Source of the DNA: Gemmatimonadaceae bacterium
GTDB taxonomy: Bacteria > Gemmatimonadota > Gemmatimonadetes > Gemmatimonadales > Gemmatimonadaceae
Length of the DNA stretch: 64,000 bases
Direction: 5' to 3'
Assembly (NCBI GenBank): GCA_036496605.1
Contig: DASXKV010000062.1
Span: forward strand, 1 to 64,000
Under the pieces are notes generated by a model that ran no database searches, was not told the DNA's origin, and saw nothing but the letters and a program-made list of their open reading frames with translations. Shown here piece by piece: positions 44,233 through 52,825 of the stretch (within the stretch, counting starts at the first letter, position 1; every line of letters starts with the position of its first letter). The translations under genes and the position numbers were made by a program.

Positions 44233-44264
44233 GAACGACCCCAACCTAGTCGGTGGGGCCGTTC
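44233..44264. terminator. Long imperfect hairpin
   Basis: GAACGACCCCAAC and GGTGGGGCCGTTC form a stem with 11 of 13 pairs around CTAGTC. Read on the minus strand it is followed by TTCTTCTATT, which resembles a terminator for leftward transcription. Read forward no T-run follows. The gene at 44051 ends 182 bases upstream. Confidence 0.4.
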
Positions 44265-44318
44265 ACAGCGGCAAGGGTGAGCTCGTGGGTCCGGCCGGAA
44301 TTGGGCTGTGGCGCTGGG

Positions 44319-44360
44319 CTCTGGTCGCTGGCCCGAAGGCGTTTGACTCTGGTCGCTGGC
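44319..44360. repeat. 14-base direct repeat CTCTGGTCGCTGGC
   Basis: Two exact copies lie at 44319-44332 and 44347-44360 with a 28-base period, followed by a degenerate CTCTGGCTC. The whole stretch 44265-44580 has no gene that I can support, and the repeat is of unknown meaning. Confidence 0.4.
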
Positions 44361-44580
44361 TCTTGCTCTGGCTCCCGGATGCCGCTTCTCGGTACCCGCC
44401 CCTACCCTGCTGTTTTAAACTTGCTCAACGGGAGTCAAAAGCGCAAGCCCATCGGTCGTCGTGAGGGCGGCGGAGTTCCAGGCCGGGTGCGGGCTTGAGG
44501 CCGGTGTCGCTCATACGAGGCGCCCCTATCGCACAGGTGCGTGACCAGCGAGGTTTCAAAGATTGAAAACCGGGAGCACC

Positions 44581-44787
44581 GTGGCTGATGCCAAGGGCGT
44601 AGTTTCTCATCACCGAGCGCAGCAGTGCACGGTGACACTTGAGGATTCCCCAACTGCGCTTGCGCGTGCGCACGCACTCCGCAGCATTGCTCGTGCAGAG
44701 ATCGGGGTTCACCGACGGCTCTCGAAGTTGCCTGTGATAGACCGGCGCCGTGCCCTTGCGCAATGGCTGCAAGGGAAGCACCCCTAA
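44581..44787 (+). CDS. Small basic hypothetical protein
   Basis: 68 residues. GTG at 44581 with CGGGAG 5 bases upstream. The product ADAKGVVSHHRAQQCTVTLEDSPTALARAHALRSIARAEIGVHRRLSKLPVIDRRRALAQWLQGKHP is helical, soluble and rich in Arg/Ala. Its TAA stop is supplied by a CCTAACG motif (44783-44789). I recognise no family. It precedes another small ORF by 75 bases. Confidence 0.4.
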   Translation: MADAKGVVSHHRAQQCTVTLEDSPTALARAHALRSIARAEIGVHRRLSKLPVIDRRRALAQWLQGKHP

Positions 44788-44862
44788 CGATTCGCGCGGG
44801 ATCGGCGCCACTACCGGTCACGCCGTGGATAGCCTCGAGCACCGCTTGAGAGAGCGCGGCAT

Positions 44863-45102
44863 ATGCAACGTGAGACCATAATGCTGATCGGTGGTCCACT
44901 CGACAGTGTGTCGGTCGTGGTCAGCGACCACGTAGAGGTGATCGACGTTGAGTCGCTCCTTTACGCCATCCATCCATTGACCTCGGCGCGCATCTACTCA
45001 GAGCCAGAAAAGGGGCCAGCCCAACGCATCGTGATCGGCACGAATCCGCCCATTGTCTACGTGCGAGACGTCGATAGCACGATGAAATACCGGCGGACTT
45101 GA
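44863..45102 (+). CDS. Small GGPxD-type hypothetical protein
   Basis: 79 residues: MQRETIMLIGGPLDSVSVVVSDHVEVIDVESLLYAIHPLTSARIYSEPEKGPAQRIVIGTNPPIVYVRDVDSTMKYRRT. The beta-rich layout with LIGGPLD at the start and a YVRD strand resembles the 41432-41659 gene and small phage or island proteins. The start may also be the ATG at 44881. No strong RBS is seen for either; GAGAGA lies 9 bases before 44863. The function is unknown. Confidence 0.5.
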   Translation: MQRETIMLIGGPLDSVSVVVSDHVEVIDVESLLYAIHPLTSARIYSEPEKGPAQRIVIGTNPPIVYVRDVDSTMKYRRT

Positions 45103-45151
45103 TGTGGGGCGTTGAGTGTGTGGGCTGTGACCGAGCAATGCTTTTAACGTT

Positions 45152-45769
45152 TCAACCATGAACTAGCAGCTCACCCTTCTCTTCAGCGCGGTCTGGTCCT
45201 CTCCCTTCGCGCCCCAAGGCGTCCACGATCTGCCGCGACCCCTTGGCGATGTAGCTCAGCAGTTGAGTCGCCCATTCCGGGTTTGGCGTTAGGTCGCTCC
45301 GATGAAACCCGCGAAGGGCTGCGCTTGTGGCGACCGTGATGATGACATCCACTCGCATGATCGCAGTCAGCGATTCGGATCTTGGCATCGGCGCCTTGAT
45401 CAGGTGGCGCCACAACGCCGTGCGGAGGGCATGGTACTCGCGGAGGACGGCGTCGTCAGTCACGCCCTGGAGCCGCCGCTGGTCGCCGTGCGAGGCCGCT
45501 GCGCGCACGAGACGCTCCGACGCGTCCTCGTCGCCACCGGCGCCCAGCGCCACGTCGAGCACACCGCGTATCGTCTCGTGCAGGCTGTCGAGCCCATAGT
45601 GTTCGGGGTGGACGTGCCATGGCTCGTCGCGGCTGATCGCATCCCACTCCGCAATCACGAGAGCGAGGTCCTCACGCAGCTCAGCGTTGCGGGGATTGGG
45701 ACCAGACAGGCGCCTGGGAGCGTCAGGCGCGGTCGTTGTTGCCGAGTCGCTTTCGGTTGTGGGCATCAT
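45152..45769 (-). CDS. RsbRD-N-terminal-like sensory protein
   Basis: 205 residues, ATG 45769 with GGAGGG just upstream. It is all-helical: LREDLALVIAEWDAISRDEPW, GLDSLHETIRGVLDVALGAGGDEDASERLVRAAASHGDQRRLQGVTDDAVLREYHALRTALWRHLI, LTAIMRVDVIITVATSAALRGFHR. The LREY..LR core with an upstream His (ASHGDQRR) is the pattern of the N-terminal globin-like sensory domain found in RsbRD-type and some histidine kinases. Here it stands alone with no kinase domain, so it may be a stand-alone sensor or antagonist. No partner gene is adjacent. Confidence 0.6.
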   Translation of the reverse strand: MMPTTESDSATTTAPDAPRRLSGPNPRNAELREDLALVIAEWDAISRDEPWHVHPEHYGLDSLHETIRGVLDVALGAGGDEDASERLVRAAASHGDQRRLQGVTDDAVLREYHALRTALWRHLIKAPMPRSESLTAIMRVDVIITVATSAALRGFHRSDLTPNPEWATQLLSYIAKGSRQIVDALGREGRGPDRAEEKGELLVHG

Positions 45770-46195
45770 GATGCCCTCCGGCTAGATAGTTGAGCGGTAC
45801 CAATCGGACAGATCTTCGTTAGGCAGTTTAACGGTCGTCTGCCTCGAGTATCATTCTGATCTCCCGAAGACCAACTGGGAGGGCAGAGTACAGAAACTAT
45901 TGACGCCGTCCATTGGACTAACGTCTATCATGCCCGGGCATCCATTGCCGGGCAATGATCGCGTACACAGTCACCCTCCGAACGCCCAGTGGCTGCCGTT
46001 ATGGGTTCGGCGCTGTTGGCGAGCGCCGAGCGGCACGATTGGACCCGGCCGTTGCGCTTCGGACCGAGTAAGTCGCGGTCAGGAACAGTCCGCCGGTTGC
46101 TCGGCGACTGGCAACTCGCCCCGGATGTGAGGAGAAGATACGGAAGCTCCTCGTCTTTTCATGGGCCACCCATATAAATTGGCGATGGGACGGCG
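45770..46195. other. Intergenic stretch before ClC gene
   Basis: About 425 bases with no supportable gene. They hold a CGTTAGGC copy at 45817 and, close to the ClC start, a TATAAAT-like box around 46172-46178 that could be a -10 element, with no clear -35. A short open frame at 45989-46177 looks like a chance reading frame. Confidence 0.3.
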
Positions 46196-48184
46196 ATGGC
46201 CGTGCCCACTTTGTCGGGAGGACGCACGAGGATCGCGCGCAAGTCGCACACGCGGCGAGCTCGATCGGAGAAAGTCTTCCGAGACACCACCGTGGCTGGA
46301 CCGCTGCCGGCCGGTTCCCGGCTCGGGGACTTCACCGCTGATCTGCGGTTGGTCCGTCTTACGCTCATGGCGCTCGTCATCGGCGCCATTGGCGCCGCCG
46401 TTGCCTACGCCTTGGTCTGGTTGATCGGCGGCATCACCAACCTCGTCTACTATCATCGACTCGCCGCGACGCTCGTTTCGCCCGCGAGCAACACCCTTGG
46501 CGGATGGGCGATTTTGGTGCCCATGGCGGGTGGCCTCGTCATCGGTCTGATGGCGCGGTACGGCTCGGAGAAGATTCGCGGTCACGGGATTCCCGAGGCG
46601 ATGGAGGCGATCCTCATCGGTCGCAGCCGGATGGACGCCAAGGTCGCGCTCCTCAAGCCGATCTCCTCCGCGATCTCGATTGGGACGGGCGGGCCCTTTG
46701 GCGCGGAAGGGCCGATCATCATGACCGGCGGCGCCTTCGGCTCCCTCTTCGCCCAGGCATTCCATCTCTCCACTGCCGAGCGCAAAACGCTGCTGGTCGC
46801 CGGCGCGGCCGCTGGCATGTCCGCCATCTTCGCGACGCCGCTCGCCGCCGTGCTTCTCGCCGTCGAGCTACTCCTGTTCGAATGGAAGCCGCGAAGCTTC
46901 GTGCCCGTCGCCGCCGCGGCTGCCGTCGCCGCCGCCTTACGAGTGCCGCTGCTCGGTGCCGGACCGATCTTCCCCGTTCTGCCGCATGGCGCGGTGACGT
47001 CGCCGGAGCTGGTGGTCGCGTTAGGCGTCGGCGTCGCGGCGGGCCTCGTCTCCGCGCTGCTCACGGCGCTCGTCTACGGAGCCGAAGATCTGTTCGGCAC
47101 GCTGCCGATGCACTTCATGTGGTGGCCCGTGCTTGGCGGACTGGTCGTCGGCGTCGGGGGCATCATCGAGCCGAGGTCGCTCGGCGTCGGCTACGATACC
47201 ATTCGTGACCTGCTCGCCGGCCACTTGTTAGGCACCGCCGTCATCGGTCTCCTTCTGATCAAAGCGACGATCTGGAGCATCGCGTTAGGCTCCGGGACCT
47301 CCGGCGGTGTGCTCGCGCCATTGCTGATCATCGGCGGAGCGCTCGGCGCCGTCGAGGCGCCGATGATACACACCGGCGACGCCGCGCTCTGGACGATGGT
47401 GAGCATGGCGGCGATGATGGGCGGGACGATGCGATCGCCGCTGACATCGATTGCGTTTCTTGTCGAGCTCACACACGACCTGAATACGCTCCCGGCATTG
47501 ATCGTCGGCTGCGTTGCGGCGCATGCGGTCACGGTGCTGCTCATGAGACGCTCGATCCTGACGGAGAAGGTCGCGCGGCGCGGCTACCATGTCGTGCGTG
47601 AGTACTCGGTGAGCCCGTTCGCGCGCTTTCGCGTCGAGGAGGTGATGGAGCGCGACGTGCCCACGATTCCCGCCGATACCCGAGCGAATCAACTCCTTCA
47701 GCGCCTGTTGCAACATGACCCCGTGCTGGGGCGCCGACACGCGTGGCCGCTGGTCGACGACACGGGCGCACTCGTCGGCATACTGACCCGCGGTGATCTG
47801 GTCGCGGCGATCGATCGCGACGGCGACAGCGAACCGAGCGTGCTCGAGATCGGGAACGCCGATCCGATCATTGCCTACGGCGATGACCTGTTGGAGGACG
47901 CGCTCGACACGATGGTGCGCGCGTCCGTCGCGCGGCTGCCCGTCGTCAGCCGCGAGAACCCGGCGCGGCTGGTCGGCATGGTGGGCCGCGACGGGCTCGC
48001 CGCCGCCTACCGCGCTGTCTTCGAGGAGGAATGCGTGCGACAGCGCGGCGACAAGACGATGACCGTGGAACGCACAGTCGTTAGGCTGAGTTGCGTGACG
48101 CCACCCCATAGTCGCGCGGTAGTCCAACGCGCCGACGGAGGTGCGCCGGCGAGCGAACCGTCCAAGCAGGAGCTGCGCACATGA
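46196..48184 (+). CDS. ClC-family chloride channel/antiporter with CBS pair
   Basis: A 662-residue ClC protein. A basic cytoplasmic N-terminus precedes the membrane core at ~50-460. The selectivity motifs are in order: GTGGPFGAEGP (GxFxxEGP type, with the gating Glu), then GSGTSGGVLAPLLIIGGALG. Two CBS domains follow at ~480-610 (VEEVMERDVPTIPADTRANQLLQRL ... PLVDDTGALVGILTRGDLV ... VVSRENPARLVGMVGRDGL). Whether it is a channel or a 2Cl-/H+ exchanger depends on a second Glu that I cannot place reliably. Three TTA codons fall in GTTAGGC motifs (47019, 47227, 47283). Its stop overlaps the next start as ATGA. Confidence 0.9.
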   Translation: MAVPTLSGGRTRIARKSHTRRARSEKVFRDTTVAGPLPAGSRLGDFTADLRLVRLTLMALVIGAIGAAVAYALVWLIGGITNLVYYHRLAATLVSPASNTLGGWAILVPMAGGLVIGLMARYGSEKIRGHGIPEAMEAILIGRSRMDAKVALLKPISSAISIGTGGPFGAEGPIIMTGGAFGSLFAQAFHLSTAERKTLLVAGAAAGMSAIFATPLAAVLLAVELLLFEWKPRSFVPVAAAAAVAAALRVPLLGAGPIFPVLPHGAVTSPELVVALGVGVAAGLVSALLTALVYGAEDLFGTLPMHFMWWPVLGGLVVGVGGIIEPRSLGVGYDTIRDLLAGHLLGTAVIGLLLIKATIWSIALGSGTSGGVLAPLLIIGGALGAVEAPMIHTGDAALWTMVSMAAMMGGTMRSPLTSIAFLVELTHDLNTLPALIVGCVAAHAVTVLLMRRSILTEKVARRGYHVVREYSVSPFARFRVEEVMERDVPTIPADTRANQLLQRLLQHDPVLGRRHAWPLVDDTGALVGILTRGDLVAAIDRDGDSEPSVLEIGNADPIIAYGDDLLEDALDTMVRASVARLPVVSRENPARLVGMVGRDGLAAAYRAVFEEECVRQRGDKTMTVERTVVRLSCVTPPHSRAVVQRADGGAPASEPSKQELRT

Positions 48185-49395
48185 CCGAGCCCCGCGTCGC
48201 ATTGAACATCGCTGAGGAGTTCGTGCCCCATCGGCGGCACGTCCGCTACGGACCGGAGCTGCGCGTCTTGATTGTCGGCGGAGGAGTGGCCGGCCTAACG
48301 CTGGCCGCCTTGCTCGAGCAGCGGGGGTTTGCACCTGTGGTCGTCGAGAAAAGACCCGAATCCGCTGACCCTGGATACGTGATCGGCCTCTGGCCCTCCG
48401 GAAGCCGAATACTGAAGGGCCTCGGGCTGTTCCCGTTGTTCTGCTCGATGGGAGTCGAGTGCTCGCACTACATCGTCGCCAACGCGAGCGGCGACACCCT
48501 GAACTCCTTTTCGTTCGAGCCACTCCAAAGGCAACACGGGCCGCTCGTCGATGTCAGCCGTGTTCAGCTGATCGATTTGCTCCGCTCGGCGATCGATCCG
48601 CGCCGCATCCATGTTGGCGTAACCGTCCGAGAGATCGCCGAGAAGCCGGACGGCGTCGTCGCGGTCTTCGATGACGGAACGTCGGCGGAATTCGACGTTC
48701 TCGTCGCCTGCGACGGCATTCATTCGAGTATTCGCCACCTCGTCTTCGGCGACGTCGGGCTCGAGTACAGTGGGGTCGCGGGTTGGATCGTCTGGTTGCC
48801 GCCGGATTTCGTACCGCCGCCGGAGATCATGGAATACTGGGGCACCGGCAAGTTCCTCGGCCTGCACCCCACGCGCAATCGGTTTTGTGCAGTCGCCGCG
48901 GTACATGCGGCGCCTAACGCCGCTGACCCGGTCGAGACGCGCAACGACCGCTTACGAAGCGCCTTCAGCGGGTTTGGAGGCATCGTACCCTGGGTGTTGC
49001 GCGAGCTACCGGCGCCCGAGCTCGTGCAGCCCATCGACTTCAGCGGGGTGCACCTCGAGAGGTGGGTTGAAGGACACGTCGTTCTCATCGGAGACGCCGC
49101 GCACGCAATCCTGCCCACGATGGGGATGGGCGCTTCACTGGCGATGGAATCGGCCGCGGTGCTCGCCGAGGAGCTGTGTCGCACCGATTCGCAGTTTCTC
49201 ATTCACAGTCTGGGGCAATATGAAGCGCGACGGCGCGGTCGGGTCGATAGGATTCAGGCGATGTCGCGCCGATTGTGCCGGCTGATGTTCGCCGACAATG
49301 GCCTCGTCACTCGTCTTCGCGACGGCGCCGTGCGCATCCTGGCCGATGAGCCAATTCTCAACACGGTCGACGACATGCTCGCGGAGCGAATCTGA
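48181..49395 (+). CDS. FAD-dependent monooxygenase (PHBH/UbiH type)
   Basis: 404 residues. An unusual ~25-residue N-terminal lead (MTEPRVALNIAEEFVPHRRHV) precedes the dinucleotide fold LRVLIVGGGVAGLTLAALLEQRG. The DG motif FDVLVACDGIHSSIRHLVFG and the flavin-ribityl motif VVLIGDAAHAILPTMGMGASLAMESA complete the PF01494 signature. Such enzymes hydroxylate or epoxidise aromatic or isoprenoid substrates with NAD(P)H and O2. The ATG overlaps the ClC stop, so the genes are coupled, an odd pairing that gives no clue to the substrate. GCCTAACG copies fall at 48293 and 48912. Confidence 0.88.
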   Translation: MTEPRVALNIAEEFVPHRRHVRYGPELRVLIVGGGVAGLTLAALLEQRGFAPVVVEKRPESADPGYVIGLWPSGSRILKGLGLFPLFCSMGVECSHYIVANASGDTLNSFSFEPLQRQHGPLVDVSRVQLIDLLRSAIDPRRIHVGVTVREIAEKPDGVVAVFDDGTSAEFDVLVACDGIHSSIRHLVFGDVGLEYSGVAGWIVWLPPDFVPPPEIMEYWGTGKFLGLHPTRNRFCAVAAVHAAPNAADPVETRNDRLRSAFSGFGGIVPWVLRELPAPELVQPIDFSGVHLERWVEGHVVLIGDAAHAILPTMGMGASLAMESAAVLAEELCRTDSQFLIHSLGQYEARRRGRVDRIQAMSRRLCRLMFADNGLVTRLRDGAVRILADEPILNTVDDMLAERI

Positions 49396-49464
49396 CCGCG
49401 GCGTGTCTCCGCCCCTCCCTTCGCGCGGCGATTATTCCGGCGGCGGCGCGGACCGGTCGTTTGC

Positions 49465-50055
49465 TCAGCGGCGCTCCGGGTGAAGCTCACGGTACAGCCA
49501 GGCCTTCGCGAGCTGCCACTCTCGTTTGACGGTGCGAGGTGAGCGTCGTACGATGGTCGCCGTCTCTTCGACGGTGAGTCCGGCGAAGAAGCGCAGCTCG
49601 ATGATGCGTACCTGATCGGCGTCGATTGCGGCGAGCCGCTCGAGGGCATCGTCGATCACGACGACATCCTCCGCCGGTGAATCGTTAGGCGTGTCGCCCG
49701 CGGCCTCGAGTGAGACGAGGAGCGCCGCACCGCCGCGCTTCTGCGCCCGCCGCGCGCGCGCGTAGTCGACGAGAATCCGGCGCATGAGATGGGCGGCGAT
49801 CGCGAAGAAGTGCGCTCGGTTTTCCCACGTCGCCCGGCGTTGATCGATCAGCCGCAAGTACAACTCGTGGACGACGGCGGTCGGATCGAGCGTATGGTCG
49901 CGATGCTCGCGCCGGATCTGTTGCGCGGCAATGCGCCGGCACTCCTCGTAAATCACGGGCATCAAGCGGTCGAGTGCGTCGGCATCGCCGCGCGACCATT
50001 GGAGCAAGAGAGCGGTGATGTCGTCGGACCGTCGTTTGCTCGGCGCCCGTGTCAT
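49465..50055 (-). CDS. ECF-like sigma factor (Sig-70_X6 type)
   Basis: 196 residues: region 2 (ALDRLMPVIYEECRRIAAQQIRREHRDHTLDPTAVVHELYLRLIDQRRATWENRAHFFAIAAHLMRRILVDYARARRAQKRGG) and region 4 (LERLAAIDADQVRIIELRFFAGLTVEETATIVRRSPRTVKREWQLAKAWLYREL). The LDPTAVVHELYLRL and HFFAIAAHLMRRILVDYAR signatures mark the ECF subgroup that is usually linked to Ser/Thr kinases instead of an anti-sigma factor. Here its gene overlaps the downstream kinase's stop by 4 bases (ATGA at 50052). The kinase gene comes first in the operon, so this sigma factor is translated downstream of it and is likely controlled by it. Confidence 0.92.
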   Translation of the reverse strand: MTRAPSKRRSDDITALLLQWSRGDADALDRLMPVIYEECRRIAAQQIRREHRDHTLDPTAVVHELYLRLIDQRRATWENRAHFFAIAAHLMRRILVDYARARRAQKRGGAALLVSLEAAGDTPNDSPAEDVVVIDDALERLAAIDADQVRIIELRFFAGLTVEETATIVRRSPRTVKREWQLAKAWLYRELHPERR

Positions 50056-52685
50056 TTGAGCCCCGCGCGATCGAGCAGCAACTCGAAGCGCGGATTACCG
50101 CGCAGAGGTGCCCACGTCGGCTCGACCGCGAGGTATGCAATCGCATTCGATCGCTCGGCGAATGCCTTCTCCAACCAGATCAAGGCAGTATCGACGTCGC
50201 CGAGTTGCGCCATCCGGAGTGCGATCGAAACGGGGGGAATGTATTGGTGTGACGCACGCGAGATCAATTCGCGCAGCAACACGCGGGCGCTGTCCCGCCG
50301 ACCGGCATACGCCTCCAACGCCGCGACCATCGCCAGATCCTGTGGAGACGAATCACGCAGGACGAGGACGCGCTGTACCTGCTCACGTGCCTCCGTCAGG
50401 CGCCCGGCCGCGAGCAGTGCATCCGCGAGACGCGAGTGTGCCTGAACGTAGGTCGAGTCGAGGGCAAGGGTCTGCTCGAGCTGGGCAATGGCGTCGGCAT
50501 AGCGGCCCGAGTAGTAGAGTACCCATCCCACGTTCGTGTTGATGACCGGTGAAAATGGATCGAGGTCGCGCGCGGCGTACACCTGTTCCGTCGCCTCCTT
50601 CATGCGCCGCCTCGACATTAGCAAATTTGCATACCAGATGCGCGCGAGCGCGAAATTGGGATTCAACTCGATGGCGCGACGAAGCTCGCGCTCGGCGTCC
50701 GCCCAGCGCAAATCGTAATGCCACACGTAGCCCAGTGCCGCATGTGCCTCGGCGGAATACGGATCGATCTGGAGCGCCTTGATTGCTTCGGCGGCAGCGA
50801 GGGGGCGAAATTCATTCGGCGAGCCGCCTCCGACCATCACCGTGCCGAGCTGGTTGTAGCAGTCGGCGAGCCCAGCGTGCGCCGGGGCGTACGTGGGATC
50901 GAGCTCCACCGCCTCCTTGAAGTGCCCGATGGCGCGCTGCAGCGAGCCAGGGGTCCTGCGACTCCATTCGTATCGCCCCTTCAGGTACGCCTCGTAGACC
51001 TCTGGGGTAACGGCGCGAATGTTCAGGAGGCGTTCGCGCGCCGCGGCGGGAAGGCTAGCGCGAATCGCGCTCGCTATTCCACGGACGACATCGGCCTCGA
51101 CCCCGAGCACTTCCCTCGCGCCGCGCTGATAGCTCGCGGACCAGAGCATGCGTCCGTCGGCGGAACGCACGATGTTCACGTCCACGGCGATCGAATCGTT
51201 AGGCCGCCGGAGTCGTCCACGCACGAGGACGTCGGCCCCGAGCCGAGAACCAATCTCCGCCGATGACGTCGTGGTGCCCGCGACGCGCATCGCCGACGCG
51301 CGCGAAAAAATGCGGAGGTCGCTGGCGGCGCCCAGTTGCGCGATGATTGCGTCGGTGACGCCGTCGGCGTAGTACGTGGCGGTCGGATCGCCGGTCGCAT
51401 TCTCCAGCGGAAGAACGGCGAGTGCACCGAGCCGCTGCGCCGCCAAGGCCGCTCGAAGCCGTGGTCCTTCAGTCGCGAAGGCGATGATGCCGAGCGCGGC
51501 GACGACAGCGGCGTAGAGGGTCCGTCGTCGCGTCGAGATGAGCAGCGGTCCGATGAGCAGCCACGTTCGTTGGCGCCTAACGGCGTCGATTGCTTCACGT
51601 ACTTCGTGCGCCGATCCGTAGCGTCCGCGCCGGTCCTTGATGAGACATCGCTCGACAATCAGCCGGAGGGCGAGTGGAACGCGAGCACTCAGTGGTTTCG
51701 GCGGATCACCCAGGATCGCGGAGCTTGTCTCGAACTGCGTGCCACCAGAGAAGGGGAGCTCACCCGTGAGCAACTCGTAGAGCAGCACTCCAAACGACCA
51801 CACATCGGACCGCGCATCGGCGCGTTCGCCGCGGAGCAGTTCCGGCGCCATATGGCTGAGCGTGCCGGCGAACGTGTCGATCGTCAGTGTCGACTCCGAG
51901 CGCGGCGAGCCGCCAGCCTCGGCAAGATGGCGTGCAAGGCCAAAGTCGAGAACGACGGCCCTGTCCTCGGCATTGACGACAACGTTGGCGCTCTTCAGGT
52001 CCCGATGGATGATGCCACGCTGATGCGCGTGCTCGAGTGCGGCGGCGACGTCAGCCGCATACTTCAGTGCCGTGGGCACTGGCGGCAGGGAACCGCGGAT
52101 GATCTCGCCTAACGGCTTGCCGTTGACGTACTCCATGACGATGAACGGCAGTCCCTCGGCCTCGCCGACGTCATAGATCGCGCAGATGTTGGGGTGCGTC
52201 AGAAGAGAGGCATGCCTCGCTTCTCGTATCAGCCGCCGCTTGACTTGCGCGCCGAGGATGGCGCTGGCGCCGACGGTCTTGATGGCCACGTCGCGGCCGA
52301 GTACCGCGTGTTGCGCCCGATACACCGCCCCCATGCCGCCGGCGGCAATGAAGTTAGTAATCTCGTACGGCCCAAGACGCGTACCGGGCACAAGTCGCGC
52401 CGGCGGCTCCTCGGGCTCGAGGGTCCCGAGCAAGGCCGCGGCGGGGACCTCGCAAAAGCTTCCCGCGGCGGCGTCGCTGGCGAGGAGCGCATCGACTTCC
52501 TTTCTCAACTCCGCATCGTCGCCCGCAGCGCGCATGACGAAGGCGCTGCGCTCCGTCTCGGCGTACTGCAGTGCTTCGAGGAATAGCGCTTTGACGCGAG
52601 CCCACCGCCCGGGCTGGCCATGGCTTGCGGCAGGCCCGATACCCCGACCGTCGTCGGCTCGGTGGGATTGCTCGACCAGTGACAT
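50052..52685 (-). CDS. Ser/Thr protein kinase with TPR sensor domain
   Basis: 877 residues. After an N-terminal ~100-residue helical part (VKALFLEALQYAETERSAFV), the Hanks kinase domain spans ~105-370: ITNFIAAGGMGAVYRA (Gly loop), VAIKTV (Lys), HRDLKSANVVV (catalytic Asp ~223), DFGLAR, MAPELL. One membrane segment follows at ~390 (AAVVAALGIIAF). The periplasmic part has a FlgO/TolB-like domain (LAVLPLENATGDPTATYYADGVTDAIIAQLG ... RLGADVLVRGRLRR) and then TPRs at ~560-860. The arrangement is typical of soil-bacterial kinases coupled to ECF sigma factors, with the sigma gene overlapping downstream. What the TPRs sense is unknown. The start has a weak RBS. Confidence 0.92.
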   Translation of the reverse strand: MSLVEQSHRADDGRGIGPAASHGQPGRWARVKALFLEALQYAETERSAFVMRAAGDDAELRKEVDALLASDAAAGSFCEVPAAALLGTLEPEEPPARLVPGTRLGPYEITNFIAAGGMGAVYRAQHAVLGRDVAIKTVGASAILGAQVKRRLIREARHASLLTHPNICAIYDVGEAEGLPFIVMEYVNGKPLGEIIRGSLPPVPTALKYAADVAAALEHAHQRGIIHRDLKSANVVVNAEDRAVVLDFGLARHLAEAGGSPRSESTLTIDTFAGTLSHMAPELLRGERADARSDVWSFGVLLYELLTGELPFSGGTQFETSSAILGDPPKPLSARVPLALRLIVERCLIKDRRGRYGSAHEVREAIDAVRRQRTWLLIGPLLISTRRRTLYAAVVAALGIIAFATEGPRLRAALAAQRLGALAVLPLENATGDPTATYYADGVTDAIIAQLGAASDLRIFSRASAMRVAGTTTSSAEIGSRLGADVLVRGRLRRPNDSIAVDVNIVRSADGRMLWSASYQRGAREVLGVEADVVRGIASAIRASLPAAARERLLNIRAVTPEVYEAYLKGRYEWSRRTPGSLQRAIGHFKEAVELDPTYAPAHAGLADCYNQLGTVMVGGGSPNEFRPLAAAEAIKALQIDPYSAEAHAALGYVWHYDLRWADAERELRRAIELNPNFALARIWYANLLMSRRRMKEATEQVYAARDLDPFSPVINTNVGWVLYYSGRYADAIAQLEQTLALDSTYVQAHSRLADALLAAGRLTEAREQVQRVLVLRDSSPQDLAMVAALEAYAGRRDSARVLLRELISRASHQYIPPVSIALRMAQLGDVDTALIWLEKAFAERSNAIAYLAVEPTWAPLRGNPRFELLLDRAGLK

Positions 52686-52825
52686 CGAGAGCCTACCATA
52701 CGTTCGGCGGCTGGAGGCAGCAACCCTCGATGCCCTGGATCGTGGGTGTTTTGGCCCCTCTGAGACCTCTTCTTCCGCGAAGATAGATAGACAGGACGCC
52801 TCTTCCTTCTACACAGGGGTACGCC

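Noticed and set aside
45989-46177. Small ORF before the ClC gene
   Set aside because: No RBS, no family-like segment, and composition like intergenic shadow frames.
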